Below, in pieces: positions 1-10,208 of a stretch of 64,000 bases of DNA (its first letter is position 1; each line of letters opens with the position of its first letter). Location: assembly GCA_021234155.1 (NCBI GenBank), contig JAJEKV010000003.1, forward strand, positions 31,913,166 through 31,977,165, written 5' to 3'. A program made the position numbers and the translations under genes. The notes below the pieces were generated by a model. That model was not told the DNA's origin and made no database searches. It saw nothing but the letters and a program-made list of their open reading frames with translations. The DNA is from Isoetes taiwanensis. Its lineage: Eukaryota > Streptophyta > Lycopodiopsida > Isoetales > Isoetaceae.

Positions 1-2885
1 GAGCAGGTTAAAGTGCATGAGGCGTGTGAAGGCAGCCCTTACCTGGTTGAAGGAGGGGGATACAAGTTAAATTCGGTGTTCTTGAGCACTAGGCGTGGCG
101 ATATCACGGCATCTATGGCGTCCCTTGCTTTGCCCTCGATGGCGGACTTTGGAGGATCCCGCTGAGTTGCAGGGTATGTGCATGCTCATTTCGGGGGTTT
201 TTCTTGCGGCCTCTTCCCTATGAGCGGGAGATCGCGGGAGCTTGTTTTGGGGCTGTTAAGCCATCTATTTTTTGCCTCACCAACGTGAGAGCTTGGAGCA
301 GAGCTCTCGAGAGGATTTAGCGGAGGCATGTATGTGCATGGCCAAGGATAAATGTCCCGGGCTGGATGGCATCCCCAGTGGGAGTTCTTTCAGACTTATT
401 GGGAGTGGGCTGGTGAGTCCATTGTACCGGTGTATCTTGAGTTGCTGCAGATCTTCTCACATGGATAGGATCTTGAATACCGCATGCATTTCCTTGATTC
501 CTAAGGTTAAGCGACCTTCTACTATTAATGATTGGAGGCCTATATCCTTGTTGTCCTCTGTGTACAAGATTATTGCGAAAGCCCCGGTAGAAGTTGAAGC
601 CGGTGTTGACTTCTTCCATTAGTAAGGTGCGATCCGGGTTTGTTCACGGGAGGAACATTTTGACTAATGTTGCCGCAGCTTATGAGGGCCCTTTATTGGG
701 CGGGAGAACAGTCAAGGCATTGCCTATCTTATTGCCAAAGCTTATGATAGTGTCCGTTGGGAGTTCTTATGCGCCATGATGTTAGCGTTGGGGTGTGGTC
801 CACGCTTCTGAGAAAACGATCATGAAGCTGCATAGGTCAGGTACGGACTCGGTGGGTGTGCCGGGGGTGAACCCTCGCCTTTTCTCCTTAGGCGGAGGGT
901 GCGTCGGGGGTGCCCTTTGGCACCATTTTGTTCTGATTGTGGTGGAGGCAATTGTCTCGATTGTTTTTAGGCTGCGGTGGAGGAGGGGTGGTGGATGGGC
1001 TTGGATGCGGGGATGGTAGTCGGCCAGATTATTAACCAGTTCGCCGATGACACTTTTCTCTTCTTGGTGGCGGAAGAGAGGAATTTGCGGAATGTGAAGG
1101 TTTGCTGGATACTTTCTCCTTGGCCTCGGTATTCTTGAATTGGGGCAAATGCTCCGCATTATGGGCCCGATTGACTCATACCTCCCCTTGTTTGGCTCTA
1201 TTCCCTTGGAAGGTGCTTCCGGGTAATGTGTGTACTAAGGCTGTTGGGTATTCCCTTTGGAGGGATGTTTCCATGGGGAGGGTGTGGGATGAGATTTTTG
1301 CGGGGGTTGCGAAACACCTCAATTGGTGGAAGGGTAGCAAGTTGTCCATGGCGGTGTAGGATCACTATTGCCAAGTCGATTACTTTGTAGCACTCATGTG
1401 TATCTGACATCTGCGATGTTAGCTCCCTCGAGGGTAAGATCTGAGGCTTTGGATAAGATTGTTCAAATTTTGTGTGGGGGGGGGGGGATGAAGGGGCGGT
1501 TGTTAAAGTGGCTTGGTGGAAGTGTCTCCCCCCGGGAGGATGGGGGCTTGGCCATTCTGGATTTGGCCTTTGCATAGTAAGGTGTTGGTCTCTAAGTTTA
1601 TTTGGAGCATTCTGGATGGAGCATCTTCTCCTGGTGCGGCACTATTGTGGCAATCTCTTAGCCATTGTGTGGCATTTGGAAAGTCGTCTGTGCATGTAGA
1701 GTTGCCCCGGCACCTTTGTTGTATGGTCTCGGCCTTTCCCACATGCATCCCCTTTTCTCCGCGGGGGTGTTGCGGGCTTGGGATCGCGTCGTGTGCTCTT
1801 CCGGCTAGATTATGCCTCGGTTTATCACCACTCTTCTCCTTTCTTGTGGGTTCCTCTACCCCTAGCGTTACTTGCCCTTGGCGCCCTTTGTGCATGCTTT
1901 CGGGCCTTGAGCCCGTTGGAAGCGAAGCTGCTTTGTGCTCACCTTGGAGGATTGGTATTGGGATGGTCGGCTAGCCATTAGGGAGTTCTTTCGAGCTTCG
2001 CTTTTAAGCTTGAAGGGCAGTGGCCGGGCTATCACGGGAACAAGTGGCGGGGAGTATTCCGCTACACATACCTATAGTCCCTCGAGGGGTGATGTGGTGG
2101 TGCGGGTTTGGAATGTTCATCCGGATGTTGTATCTTCTTGTTTTGTGCGGTCTTGTTACGGGTGTTGGCTATTCATGACACTCTGCCCCCTTGGGCAAGT
2201 GGTCTCTGCGGACTTCCGGGTTCTCGATGGCTTCGGTTTGGGCGTGGACATGGAGCTCACTTCCCCACCCGAAGGTTCGGGTTATACGTGGCGGTGGTGC
2301 ACCATTTGTATCGAGGTGAATGTCCTTGTGAGTCGGTTTAAGGGGTGGGTGTGAGCCCTCTTTGCCCTTGTTGTGGCCTTCATCGTGAGGCGTGGAGCAT
2401 TATGCGGTTTTATGCCCTCACTTGCGGGTTGCACAGGGGTTGGGTCGGGGCTCTGTTTGGTGAGATTGAATAGCCAACAATTCTTGCTTCATGTATATCC
2501 ACGGTGCTTGGCCGCCAGTGCGGCAGACAAGCCTTGCATCTGTGCGTGGCTTGGTTGGTGTGGTTGATTTAGAAGCGGCGACGGTTGTGGATCTTTTCGG
2601 GGGATTCAACCGGCTGCTGACCTCTCGATTCCTCGACTCAGGTACAAGCTATTTCAAAGCTTTTTTGTGTTCCCGGGATTAGTAGAGCGGAAGTTTTCCA
2701 TTTGGCGGGACTTCTTGGGTGTGGTAGATGGTGATGGCCAGTTTGTACAGCAGTAGAGTTGCAGTTGTTGTGGAGTGTCGAGGTATCACTGTCTCTTTGG
2801 GGCAGTTCTCCTTCCTCCTCACTTGCTTTGTAACATTACCATTCTTTTAATATATTGCTGACACAGTTCTTCAAAAAAAAAAAAA
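1..2885 (+). mobile_element. L1-type LINE, 3' portion, degenerate
   Basis: This is the 3' part of a plant L1-like non-LTR retrotransposon that enters the window already inside ORF2. Reverse transcriptase pieces run from about 270 to 1580 in shifting frames. The region corresponding to the RT zinc-binding tail follows to about 2450. The element ends in a short poly(A) tract at 2873-2885, as expected for target-primed reverse transcription. Several frame changes and stops and a run of about twelve G near 1477 show it is long dead. It belongs to the same family as the minus-strand LINE at 43240-47540: both share an RT motif ending NVAAAYEG and the block LDTFSLAS. No target duplication can be judged because the 5' end lies outside the window. 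Confidence 0.85.
272..1580 (+). pseudogene. LINE ORF2 reverse transcriptase relic
   Basis: These are RT fragments spread over several frames. Residues KCPGLDGIPS lie near 350-380 and DWRPISLLSSVYKIIAKA near 530-583, the usual start of the RT palm in plant LINEs. FVHGRNILTNVAAAYEGP lies near 636-690. FADD, the counterpart of the catalytic YADD box, lies near 1037-1050. LDTFSLASVFLNWGKCSALW follows after about 1105. Each piece is in family order, so the frame changes are decay, not introns. An active RT would copy its own RNA at the insertion site; this copy cannot. Confidence 0.8.
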
Positions 2886-3705
2886 TGAAGCATGGAAGCA
2901 TTGACATTGGTGTCAGCACTACAACGCGCTAAAAATGTTGGCACAGAAAGTCTAACTCTAGCCTTGAACATATCTCTAATCTAGTCTAATGTGGCACAAG
3001 ACTAGTCTTTTGACCAAGTGCTTCTGACCATGTGCGTGGTTCACAAAATCCTCTAAGCAAAGCATGCTTCTACATTAGTGGTATCTTAGTATTTGTAACT
3101 ATGAGCATATAATGTGGCGCTACAAGCTACAGGAATGCAGACGTGGTATCAGACGTGGTATCTGTGAGCCAAGAGTATGTGCACAATAGTATTTTTCTAT
3201 CTGCTACAGAGGTACGGTCATCCTTCTTGGAGCAGCTGCTGCAATCAAATCTGCGACCATGACTACCTCTTACATATATGATAACATTGGCAGCAATATC
3301 AGCAATATTTCTGAGGCAGCAACAGGCCAGTTTTCTAAGGTTTTTGTATTTTCTCTTTAGCACTGTTCCAAAACCAAGTTTATTTCTGGAATTTGTATTG
3401 GATAGATAGATAGATAGATAGATACATTATTGTCCCTTGTGCCCTGAGGCCAGTGGACTTATGTAGCATGGGCGAGCTCCCTGATGGGTGCTACTAGCAC
3501 ATCATGCTGGTTTCTGTTGTAGCCTTTTCTGAAGGCTTCACCTTTTCCTATTAATACCGGCACCCCGCTTTGGATCGGCTTCAAGGCCGTGCACAGGTGC
3601 GTCGTTATCAATCAGCTTTTAACTGAACAATTTGTGTGGGGTTTATGAGCCGCTTTTGTGCAGTTCATATTACAAACCCTCTTTCCCTGTCTATGACCTG
3701 GGCTA
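2886..3705. other. Gene-free stretch with a (GATA)6 microsatellite
   Basis: I recognise no coding sequence here. A (GATA)6 microsatellite occupies 3401-3424. The short open frames have no recognisable domain and no intron or promoter context. Confidence 0.5.
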
Positions 3706-3795
3706 CATTAGTGACGCCGATTACTATCAGGATTAAAAAACCCCGCCCCGAAGGGTTTTCGAGGAAAAACCTTAATAGTAATGGGCTCACTAATG
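3706..3795. repeat. 90-bp foldback (MITE-like) element
   Basis: The left arm starts CATTAGTGACGCCGATTACT and the right arm, read on the other strand, starts CATTAGTGAGCCCATTACT. The arms are about 28 bp and pair with few mismatches around a GC-rich centre. The whole unit could fold as one hairpin. This fits a small non-autonomous DNA transposon, but no clear target duplication is visible, so the family is not assigned. Confidence 0.6.
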
Positions 3796-4535
3796 CATAG
3801 TATTATTATCAGATCCGTTTTCCGTCATTCTGGATTTTGGATTTTTCCCACGCCATTATTGTTAGGCTGCAAAAACCTTAAACTAAACTGATTAGTACTG
3901 ATTAGAGCTCCAATCCGGAGCTATGAATATGTAGGAATTGCTGTCAACATAACATCACGTGTCCAAAGGTCCGTGTTTATAAACCATCTTGAAATATTCT
4001 AACTACACCATGTTAACATAATCCCCAGCTTATGTAGTCACTGCCTAATAATTCAGTGTAAAGCGTCTTAAGAAACTTCCCAATTTCATACATAGCATGC
4101 ATATACTATGTTGATAGAATTGACGCATTGTGCAAAGAAACCGTCCAATTTCATAGCTTATAACAGCCAATCTATATTTATACCTAATGATGATAAAAGA
4201 ATGAGAAGATCAATCATCCAGATTATGCAGATAATGGTATCACCCTTCCCTTGTTTTTTGTGTTACCAGTTATTCAATTCAAATGAAAAAACCTGATTAG
4301 ATGAACGTCCTCATGTTCGAGTTTTTGAAGGCCTGCAGCATAATTGATTGTGCTATTCTCTGTTCCACTTTGTTGGACATTCTGCAGTTGGCAAAACTTC
4401 TTGTAGAGTCCCAAACATGGTTTTTGATTATTCTATAGATGTCTTCACATAATCTGCAACACATCCTCAAGCACTTGATGTAAGAGCACTTGTAAGCTAT
4501 TATTTATTAAAGCCTTTAGGCTCTCCTTCAGTCAT
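3796..4535. other. Gene-free AT-rich stretch
   Basis: There is no recognisable gene, RNA or mobile element. The only open frame of any size (62 residues near 4108) has no recognisable domain. Confidence 0.4.
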
Positions 4536-4538
4536 TTT

Positions 4539-4636
4539 GGTGATCCGGGAACCAGTTGGAGGGTCGTGCCCTCGCTATCCTGGCCTACGGCGGGGGTTAG
4601 ACCCCTCAGTCCGTAGCATATCCCAGTCTCCTTTTT
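4539..4636 (+). repeat. Structured dispersed repeat, partial copy 1
   Basis: This block aligns with 4717-4814 and 16333-16430. All share an ACCAGTTGG core, GGGT...GCCC, then GCCCTCGCTATC, then a hairpin. In this copy the hairpin is GGGGGT-TAG-ACCCCT at about 4592-4606. The arms differ from the other two copies but still pair. Only the core of the repeat is present here; the longer repeat starts about 90 bp downstream. Confidence 0.55.
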
Positions 4637-4890
4637 GACTACAAATACCACACTTATATACATATGCATTGTGTCTTTTCATGCTGGCTCTTATTCTATG
4701 GCAGGAGTTTATAGTGGTCCGGATTACCAGTTGGTGGGTCCAGCCCTCGCTATCCTGGTGTACGGCGGAGGCTGAGCCTCTCTGTCCCGTAACTTATTCC
4801 GTCCACCTTTTACTCAAATGCATTTGCCTTGCCTATGCAGCCCCTAGCCTCTGCTGTATTCCCTAATTTGTTGCTGAATATAAACTAGAA
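4627..4890 (+). repeat. Structured dispersed repeat, full copy 2
   Basis: A unit of about 260 bp is nearly identical to 16240-16516, including flanks that start ACAAATACCACACTTATATA and end CTAGAAATATTTGA. Its central hairpin is GGAGGC-TGA-GCCTCT at about 4766-4780. It contains a 65-residue open frame, but the hairpin pattern suggests an RNA-level or SINE-like identity rather than a protein. No poly(A) tail or Pol III boxes were recognised. Confidence 0.6.
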
Positions 4891-5270
4891 ATATTTGAAA
4901 GCTCCATTTCATTAAAATGGAACTCATGCAATTCCCACTTTTAAGGTTACAGACAGACGTTCTAGACATATCAACAAATTTTAAACTAACATTAAAGTTT
5001 TTATATTATAAAAATTAAAACAAGATCAAAAGATCGCTGAAAAATAACACAAAATAGCTTCCATTTACACATATAATTTGAATAAGTAAAACACATAATA
5101 GCTTTCATTTCAATAGAACATTTGAATAAGTATGTCGCCCAAAGTACATTTCTTTATTTTTTCAACAAAGGATCACACTAGAAAACTTGCTTGTATTTCA
5201 TAGTTAGCACAAATGCTGACACATAGAAAGCTTAAACAAGTGTATCGTGCAAAGTACATTAACTTTCTCT
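4891..5270. other. AT-rich stretch with a degenerate CAGAC palindrome
   Basis: There is no gene. A degenerate relative of the CAGACNNNNGTCTG palindrome lies near 4950. It is the left-most trace of the motif that clusters at 6210-11556. The stretch may be the 3' flank of the phosphatase-like relic or of a larger element. Confidence 0.3.
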
Positions 5271-6067
5271 TCAATAAGTGCTGACATTACAAAAGTTGCT
5301 TGTATTTCTTGGTTTGAATAACATGTCTAAAGCCTTCATAACATTTGCATTTATATGGTCTACTTGTTTGAATTTAGGATACATGTCAATGATAGGAGCA
5401 ACTTGATCACATTTCTCAAGCTCCATAAGCAAAGGAACGATGTCAGTGAAAAGATAGTCATCTATCTCATGTTCTTCTGGGCGGTAGAACTTGACAAATA
5501 TGCTGTTGCTTGTGTTCATATAGCATTTATAAGGACAGCCATCTACCAAGATGGTGTTGCCCTCATGGTACTTCCCTCCGAATTGTTGGTATACAGTTTC
5601 CAATTTTTTGAGAAAAACTGGCTTCCCTTCAGACACATCAATTGGTACGTCTTTGAGACACATACAATCAGATTGTGACCAAGTGAATGAAAAGTTGTGA
5701 ACATATTTCTTCAGCCCGATATCTTTAAGTGTACTTACAACCCTCTTATATGTTAATGAAGACCAAACTGCCACATCAAATCTTTCAAGACAAAAAGCAA
5801 TAAACTCTTCTATACGTGGCCTAGGATAAATGTGCTTCGTTTCGATATACAATAGGCTTTTTGTGATGTTTTGATGGTGGAAGCCCTTTTCTTAGATACT
5901 AAAGATGCAAGAACACCATTAATATCTAGAATAAGTAACTTCCTTGGCCACTTTTTGTTCAATGATGATGTTAATTGCTCATCCACTTCAGGTTGACTGG
6001 AAAAGACACCTTCTACATCTGAGACCACAACATGAATGTCAACTGCTGGCGTTTCACGTCCTTCCAT
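5271..6067 (-). pseudogene. FCP1/NIF-type HAD phosphatase-like gene, frameshifted
   Basis: Two overlapping minus-strand frames together cover a plant NIF/FCP1-homology (HAD superfamily) domain. The upstream frame (start 6067) has KLLILDINGVLA at residues 43-54, the place of the nucleophile motif. The family's usual DxDx(T/V) is DxNG here, so the second Asp is replaced by Asn. The downstream frame has YPRPRIEEFIAFC, FDVAVWSS and NTILVDGCPYKCYMNTSNS, the matching later HAD motifs, and ends at 5271. One frame change near 5853 separates the two halves. FCP1-like enzymes dephosphorylate Ser/Thr in proteins such as the RNA polymerase II tail; activity here is doubtful. It lies just downstream of, and on the same strand as, the ParB/methylase-like gene, which may mean shared cargo or chance. 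Confidence 0.65.
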
Positions 6068-6206
6068 TACCCTCGACTCGCCCGGCTCCCCTCGATCGTT
6101 AATATGTAAATCATCACATCTGACAAAATTTAAAACATGAAGGGCGCATTAAGAGAATGGAAGAGCTTAAATGGTTTTCCATAAATTTAAAGACATATTT
6201 TAGAGA

Positions 6207-7820
6207 TTACAGACACTCGTCTGGAAGTGCAAGAGGTGAAGAAGGCAACCTCTCAAGTGCATGCTCTATAGGTTCTTCAAGGCCCGTTGCTCCTAAAACT
6301 TCGATAGTAACTCCATTTTGATTTGTATTGCTAAGTATGTCCTCATTCTTGTCATCATTCTGTGCAGCTGCAATATGCTCAGAACTATTGTTAGAAGGAT
6401 TTTCTTCGTCCTCATCATCCGCTGAGACCTCTGATACTTTGCTTTTTGTTGTCTTGGCAAAGTATACTACAGAATCAAAATACTTATGGCAAAATTCTTC
6501 CATGTGAGTGGATTTGACAATAGACACTACCTTCTTTCCAAGACATAACGCCCCTTGCCCAAATGTTCCATGCATGTACCACTCACAGACCATAGAATTC
6601 TCATCGGTACAAAATGAACTAATTAAATACTTGACAACTCTAGGTCTAATATGCCTCTTCAGCACAACACCCTCGCCAAGGCACACATAATCTAAAGTAG
6701 GATACTCTTCCATAAAGGGTACATCTCTCAAATTTAATGAGTTATCATGAACCTTCATAAGCAGTTGTTGGAAGTTGTTGTCGTGAGGCCAACAAGTAAT
6801 AGCAGGTATCTGGCCCTTGCTAATCATTACTGTGACTACAATGCTGAAAGGATTACTGACAGATACTTTTTCTCCAGACTGTTCAGAATGTTCATAGATG
6901 CCGTAAACCACTTTCTTTTCACCAACAATGCTCTCAGCACTTTGAATCAGATTTGCAGATTGTATACCCATTCTAACAAATATAACAACAGTATATTTTT
7001 CTAGTGTTGTCATATGCCTGCAAGTTCTCCAAAACTGCTCGAGATCATGATTATCAAAATGATCCATGTTTTCCTCCATTAAGTTCAAAACAAATAGGCT
7101 AATTGGAGCCTTTGTTGAAGTTTCTCCACAATAGCCCTTACTACCAATACTGATTAAATAGCTGCTCTCACTTGTTATTGGATCAAACTTAACAACAGGA
7201 AAACCTAGACGTTCCTTCAAAAACTCTTTTACCCTATCTGGAAGGTCTATGGTCTTAACATTTCTCTTTGTTGCAGTATCTAAGTACTGCGAGCTCCATA
7301 CTTTGAGCTTCTCCATATCCCCATCAGTAATGTCACATCTTGATTTAAAAAATTCATAATCCCCTCTGTGAACTGATACATCCGTGCAAAATTTGACAAT
7401 GCCATCTTGCATAGCCCTTGCTTGCTTTAGCTGTTTTGCATATTCCTTTACATCCTTCACATTTAGAATTGCTTTATTTACGATCTTTTTAGAAGACTTA
7501 CTTGTCCCCTTTCGAAGTAGCACTTCACCACTTAGAATTTTTGACTGAACTTCTAGCATCTCCTCTCGCATAAGCCCCTGAAATGGACGCATATAAGTAC
7601 TCACAAAAATATCAGGAGCTGGACTTGTAGGAGGTTTTCCATTTTTGTCAAGAAGTTTCGAGTTCTTCCAAGCTTCCCATATTAGTTTCCAATTACTCCA
7701 TTCTTCGTCAGAACACATTATTAGGTCATAGTGCTCTGTCATTCTTGGAGCTGCTTTTGAAGACATATCCGACTTATTGGGCTTCTCTATAATCGTATAT
7801 TTGCAGAAGTCTTCAAATCT
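6207..7820 (-). CDS. Last exon of ParB/methylase-like gene: methylase-like C-terminus
   Basis: This exon of 537 codons plus stop follows a clear acceptor (TGTGTCTAG). It opens with RFEDFCKYTIIEKPNKSDM, so the first ATG at 7766 is internal. The N-terminal half is helical and unrecognised. About residues 390-420 from that ATG, the block VVKYLISSF...MVCEWYMHGTFGQGALCLG...VVSI copies the layout of the C-terminal motif of N6/N4 DNA methylases (lI...VlDpFaGsGT.g.aA..lGR..igiE). The AdoMet-binding residues are mostly replaced and I see no DPPY box, so it is probably not catalytic. An acidic tail (DEDEENPSNN) follows. The stop codon lies inside the palindrome CAGACACTCGTCTG (6210-6223). The link to upstream exons rests on matching phases and visible splice sites. 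Methylase kinship is inference, not certain. Confidence 0.55.
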   Translation of the reverse strand, partial: RFEDFCKYTIIEKPNKSDMSSKAAPRMTEHYDLIMCSDEEWSNWKLIWEAWKNSKLLDKNGKPPTSPAPDIFVSTYMRPFQGLMREEMLEVQSKILSGEVLLRKGTSKSSKKIVNKAILNVKDVKEYAKQLKQARAMQDGIVKFCTDVSVHRGDYEFFKSRCDITDGDMEKLKVWSSQYLDTATKRNVKTIDLPDRVKEFLKERLGFPVVKFDPITSESSYLISIGSKGYCGETSTKAPISLFVLNLMEENMDHFDNHDLEQFWRTCRHMTTLEKYTVVIFVRMGIQSANLIQSAESIVGEKKVVYGIYEHSEQSGEKVSVSNPFSIVVTVMISKGQIPAITCWPHDNNFQQLLMKVHDNSLNLRDVPFMEEYPTLDYVCLGEGVVLKRHIRPRVVKYLISSFCTDENSMVCEWYMHGTFGQGALCLGKKVVSIVKSTHMEEFCHKYFDSVVYFAKTTKSKVSEVSADDEDEENPSNNSSEHIAAAQNDDKNEDILSNTNQNGVTIEVLGATGLEEPIEHALERLPSSPLALPDECL

Positions 7821-7903
7821 CTAGACACATAGAAACAAATTAAGTCAATTCTAGAAAAAAGCTAAGGCACCCTACAAACCTTTGATTCTAAATGTAAGCA
7901 TAC

Positions 7904-7970
7904 CCTTAAAACCGTGTCCTTGAGTCGCATGTCACGCGCCTTGGTGGCCTCACTAACGCTATCCATTGAG
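7904..7970 (-). CDS. Small internal exon of the ParB/methylase-like gene
   Basis: A 67-nt exon reads SSMDSVSEATKARDMRLKDTVLR when joined to its neighbours. Its acceptor side is GCGCGAG and its donor side is GTATGC. The phase completes the split Ser codon left by the ParB-like exon and ends on a codon boundary, so it fits the last exon exactly. It was found by reading splice signals and phase, not by length; an EST or related gene would settle it. Confidence 0.4.
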
Positions 7971-8035
7971 CTCGCGCATGGGAAACTTGGTCAGTATAAG
8001 GACTGCAATTTTAAAGGTAAAGAATCAGCTACTTA

Positions 8036-8762
8036 CGGACACTAGTCTGTAAATACATCAAAGTACTAACAAATGAAAGAATCTCAGTACAGACATCTGT
8101 ATGCAATTACAATATGTATCTCAAAGCTATTAAATTAGTCTGGACATGCTTTCAGACACACGTCTGAAAGACTCTCATTAGGGATTCACTTACAGACACT
8201 TGTCTGAAAGTACATGGCCTTTAAATATCTCATTTACAAATGTTTTACAAACAGTTTATATCTCATAAAAAAAATAAACTAGTAGTTACACATGTCTCAA
8301 AGACTATCATTAGAGCTTGACTTACAGACATTCGTCTGAAATTACACATGCCCTTTAAAGGAATCCTACTTAAGCCGTTTGTTTGCAAATATGACGTAAA
8401 CCTCAAGGATACACATGTCTGAAATTATATAAAGCTTGTCTTTCAAACAACTCGTCTAAAAATACATATAGCCTTCAAAGGAAAGAATTTTGTCACTTTC
8501 AGACAGATGTCCAAAAGGTGACCATATTGAACTAATTAATAATTTCAAACATGTCTAAAATTATGTAGAGCCTCACTTACAAACATGCAGCCTTTAGAGA
8601 AAAGAATATTGGCAATTTCAGACAGATGTCTGAAAGGTGACTATTAAACATGACTTCTAAGTAAGCAAATTGCTTTTATCAGTTTCGAAATAAAATAATT
8701 GAAATAAGAAATTAATAGACTAATATGTGTATTTGACTAAGTTAATTTCAGACACATGTCTG
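8036..8762. repeat. Intronic cluster of CAGACNNNNGTCTG palindromes
   Basis: At least six good copies lie in one intron of about 850 bp: 8036-8049 (one mismatch), 8153-8166, 8193-8206, 8325-8338, 8619-8632 and 8749-8762. Shorter or decayed copies lie near 8090, 8411, 8444 and 8500. They are usually preceded by TTA or TTT and followed by AAAG or AAAT. The centre four bases vary while the CAGAC/GTCTG arms hold. That pattern fits selection on paired arms, as in a protein-binding site or subterminal transposon repeat. Confidence 0.7.
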
Positions 8763-8826
8763 CAAGTTATAATTAGATCATTAATAATTGGTACAATATA
8801 AAAAGAAGCATGAGAATACAACATAC

Positions 8827-9989
8827 CTTTCATACTTGAAAAGCTCGTTTATGCTATTCTGTGCATGACTTATCATTGACAATTGAATGTCAGGGGTGTG
8901 ACCATGCAAGATTCTACACATTCGACTTTTATAGAGTGCAGAAAGCTCTGAAGGTAAAGTATTATTAGCAAGAATTTCTTGAGCTGCTCGAACTGAATGT
9001 TGCCCCTCAATTACATAGAACTTGACATGTGAACAATTCAAATCTTGCACTCTACTCCATTTTAAAGGCTCTCCTGTTCTAGCATCGAATGGTAGAACAT
9101 CTGGCTGAGAAAGGATTCCTGCACGGTAACCTCAACATACTATTATAAATATTTCTCATATGCTCCTCATTGTAAACTCTATGATTGTATAACACTGCCT
9201 TCCCAGTGCATAAAACTAATCTATTGACATGAATATTGACAGCATGTTGTAAACCCAATGGATAATACTTTTGAAAACACTCCATGCGCTTTGTACTTTC
9301 TTGTACCACTTTTGCTTGCTCCTCGGGGCTGAACTTATAAGCATGTGATTTCCCTTCCCCTTCTTTCCCAATGCCTTCACCAATGCCATCATACGTGTTC
9401 TCTACTATGACCTCTGCATCCATGTCAGTCCTTGTCTTTATACTCACATCACGTCCTTTAAACATTTCTTCTGAAGATCCAACTAAACAGTTGAATTTTG
9501 CATTCTTTAGAATCCAGGAAGCATAATTACCTTTATTGAACAAATGTTCTCTGACACCTGAAATTTTTTGCGCGAGCTCATCTGCAGCCAAAAGGCCTGC
9601 TGATCCTTTTGCTTTCAAATCTTCAACATTCCAACCAAACGATATACATGACAGTCCATCTCCTTTAGATTTCTTATCCATTGAATCAAAACTATAATCT
9701 TCAACAAACAATGGTTTTGTCTGCACTGCTTTCCTTAACCTACAGTTTTCGACACTCAAGATAATGCTATCATCATTGGCTAAAGCTACAGAAACGACCA
9801 CCCCATACTTCTTAAATTTTTCCATGCTAGGTTCCTTGTAGAAGAATCCGAGATCCACATTCTTTGCTGATTTACTGATTTCTACATACCATCTTGCATG
9901 AGTTTGGATTTCCATCATCTCAATACCATTAATTTCAACTTGGAATAATGGGCTTTTACTCTTGATGACATACTCGGATTTTTGCGAGC
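8827..9989 (-). CDS. ParB-like domain exon, one frameshift
   Basis: This exon of about 387 codons lies between acceptor CTTTTGCCAG and donor GTATGT. The N-terminal part (SQKSEYVIKSKSPLFQVEIN...) is unrecognised. The C-terminal part has HVNRLVLCTGKAVLYNHRVY, then YRAGILSQPDVLPFD, then FYVIEGQHSVRAAQEI. These match the order of ParB/sulfiredoxin-like nuclease folds: a partner-proposing strand, the helix before box I, and box II GQHR.RAA. ParB domains bind or cut DNA and hydrolyse nucleotides, and in bacteria and phages they are often fused to DNA methylases. A single-base shift near 9130, inside the ParB domain, breaks the frame; it could be a real mutation or a sequencing error. The frame downstream of it has no ATG. 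Confidence 0.55.
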
Positions 9990-10059
9990 CTGGCAAAAGA
10001 AACAATTTGCTAAGATCTAACACATATTATAATAGAATTACTAAAGAAAGCTCACTAAC

Positions 10060-10208
10060 TTTTTGTTGTACGAGGTCTTTTATGTGGTCGAAGATCAGGA
10101 TTTCCCGCATCTGCAGCAGCAGCGATACATAAAGGAGTGACGTCCATCACAATCGATCTTAGCTTGGCTGGACTTGATGCATCTTCGCTTCTAACTAATG
10201 CCAACGCA
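10060..10208 (-). CDS. N-terminal exon of the ParB/methylase-like gene
   Basis: A 149-nt exon is bounded by acceptor AACTTTATAG and donor GTTAGTG. It reads ALALVRSEDASSPAKLRSIV, then MDVTPLCIAAAADAGNPD, then HKRPRTTK; the basic run suits a nuclear localisation signal. Joined to the next exon, the split codon gives TTK-S-SQKSEYV with no break. An exon carrying the true start should lie further upstream and I did not find it, although an in-frame ATG (MDVTP...) within this exon is a possible start. Confidence 0.4.

Noticed and set aside
1477-1488. Poly(G) run as a regulatory site
   Set aside because: It lies inside a dead LINE and is best explained as slippage.
4669-4866. 65-residue frame in the structured repeat
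   Set aside because: The changes between copies keep a hairpin rather than a protein.
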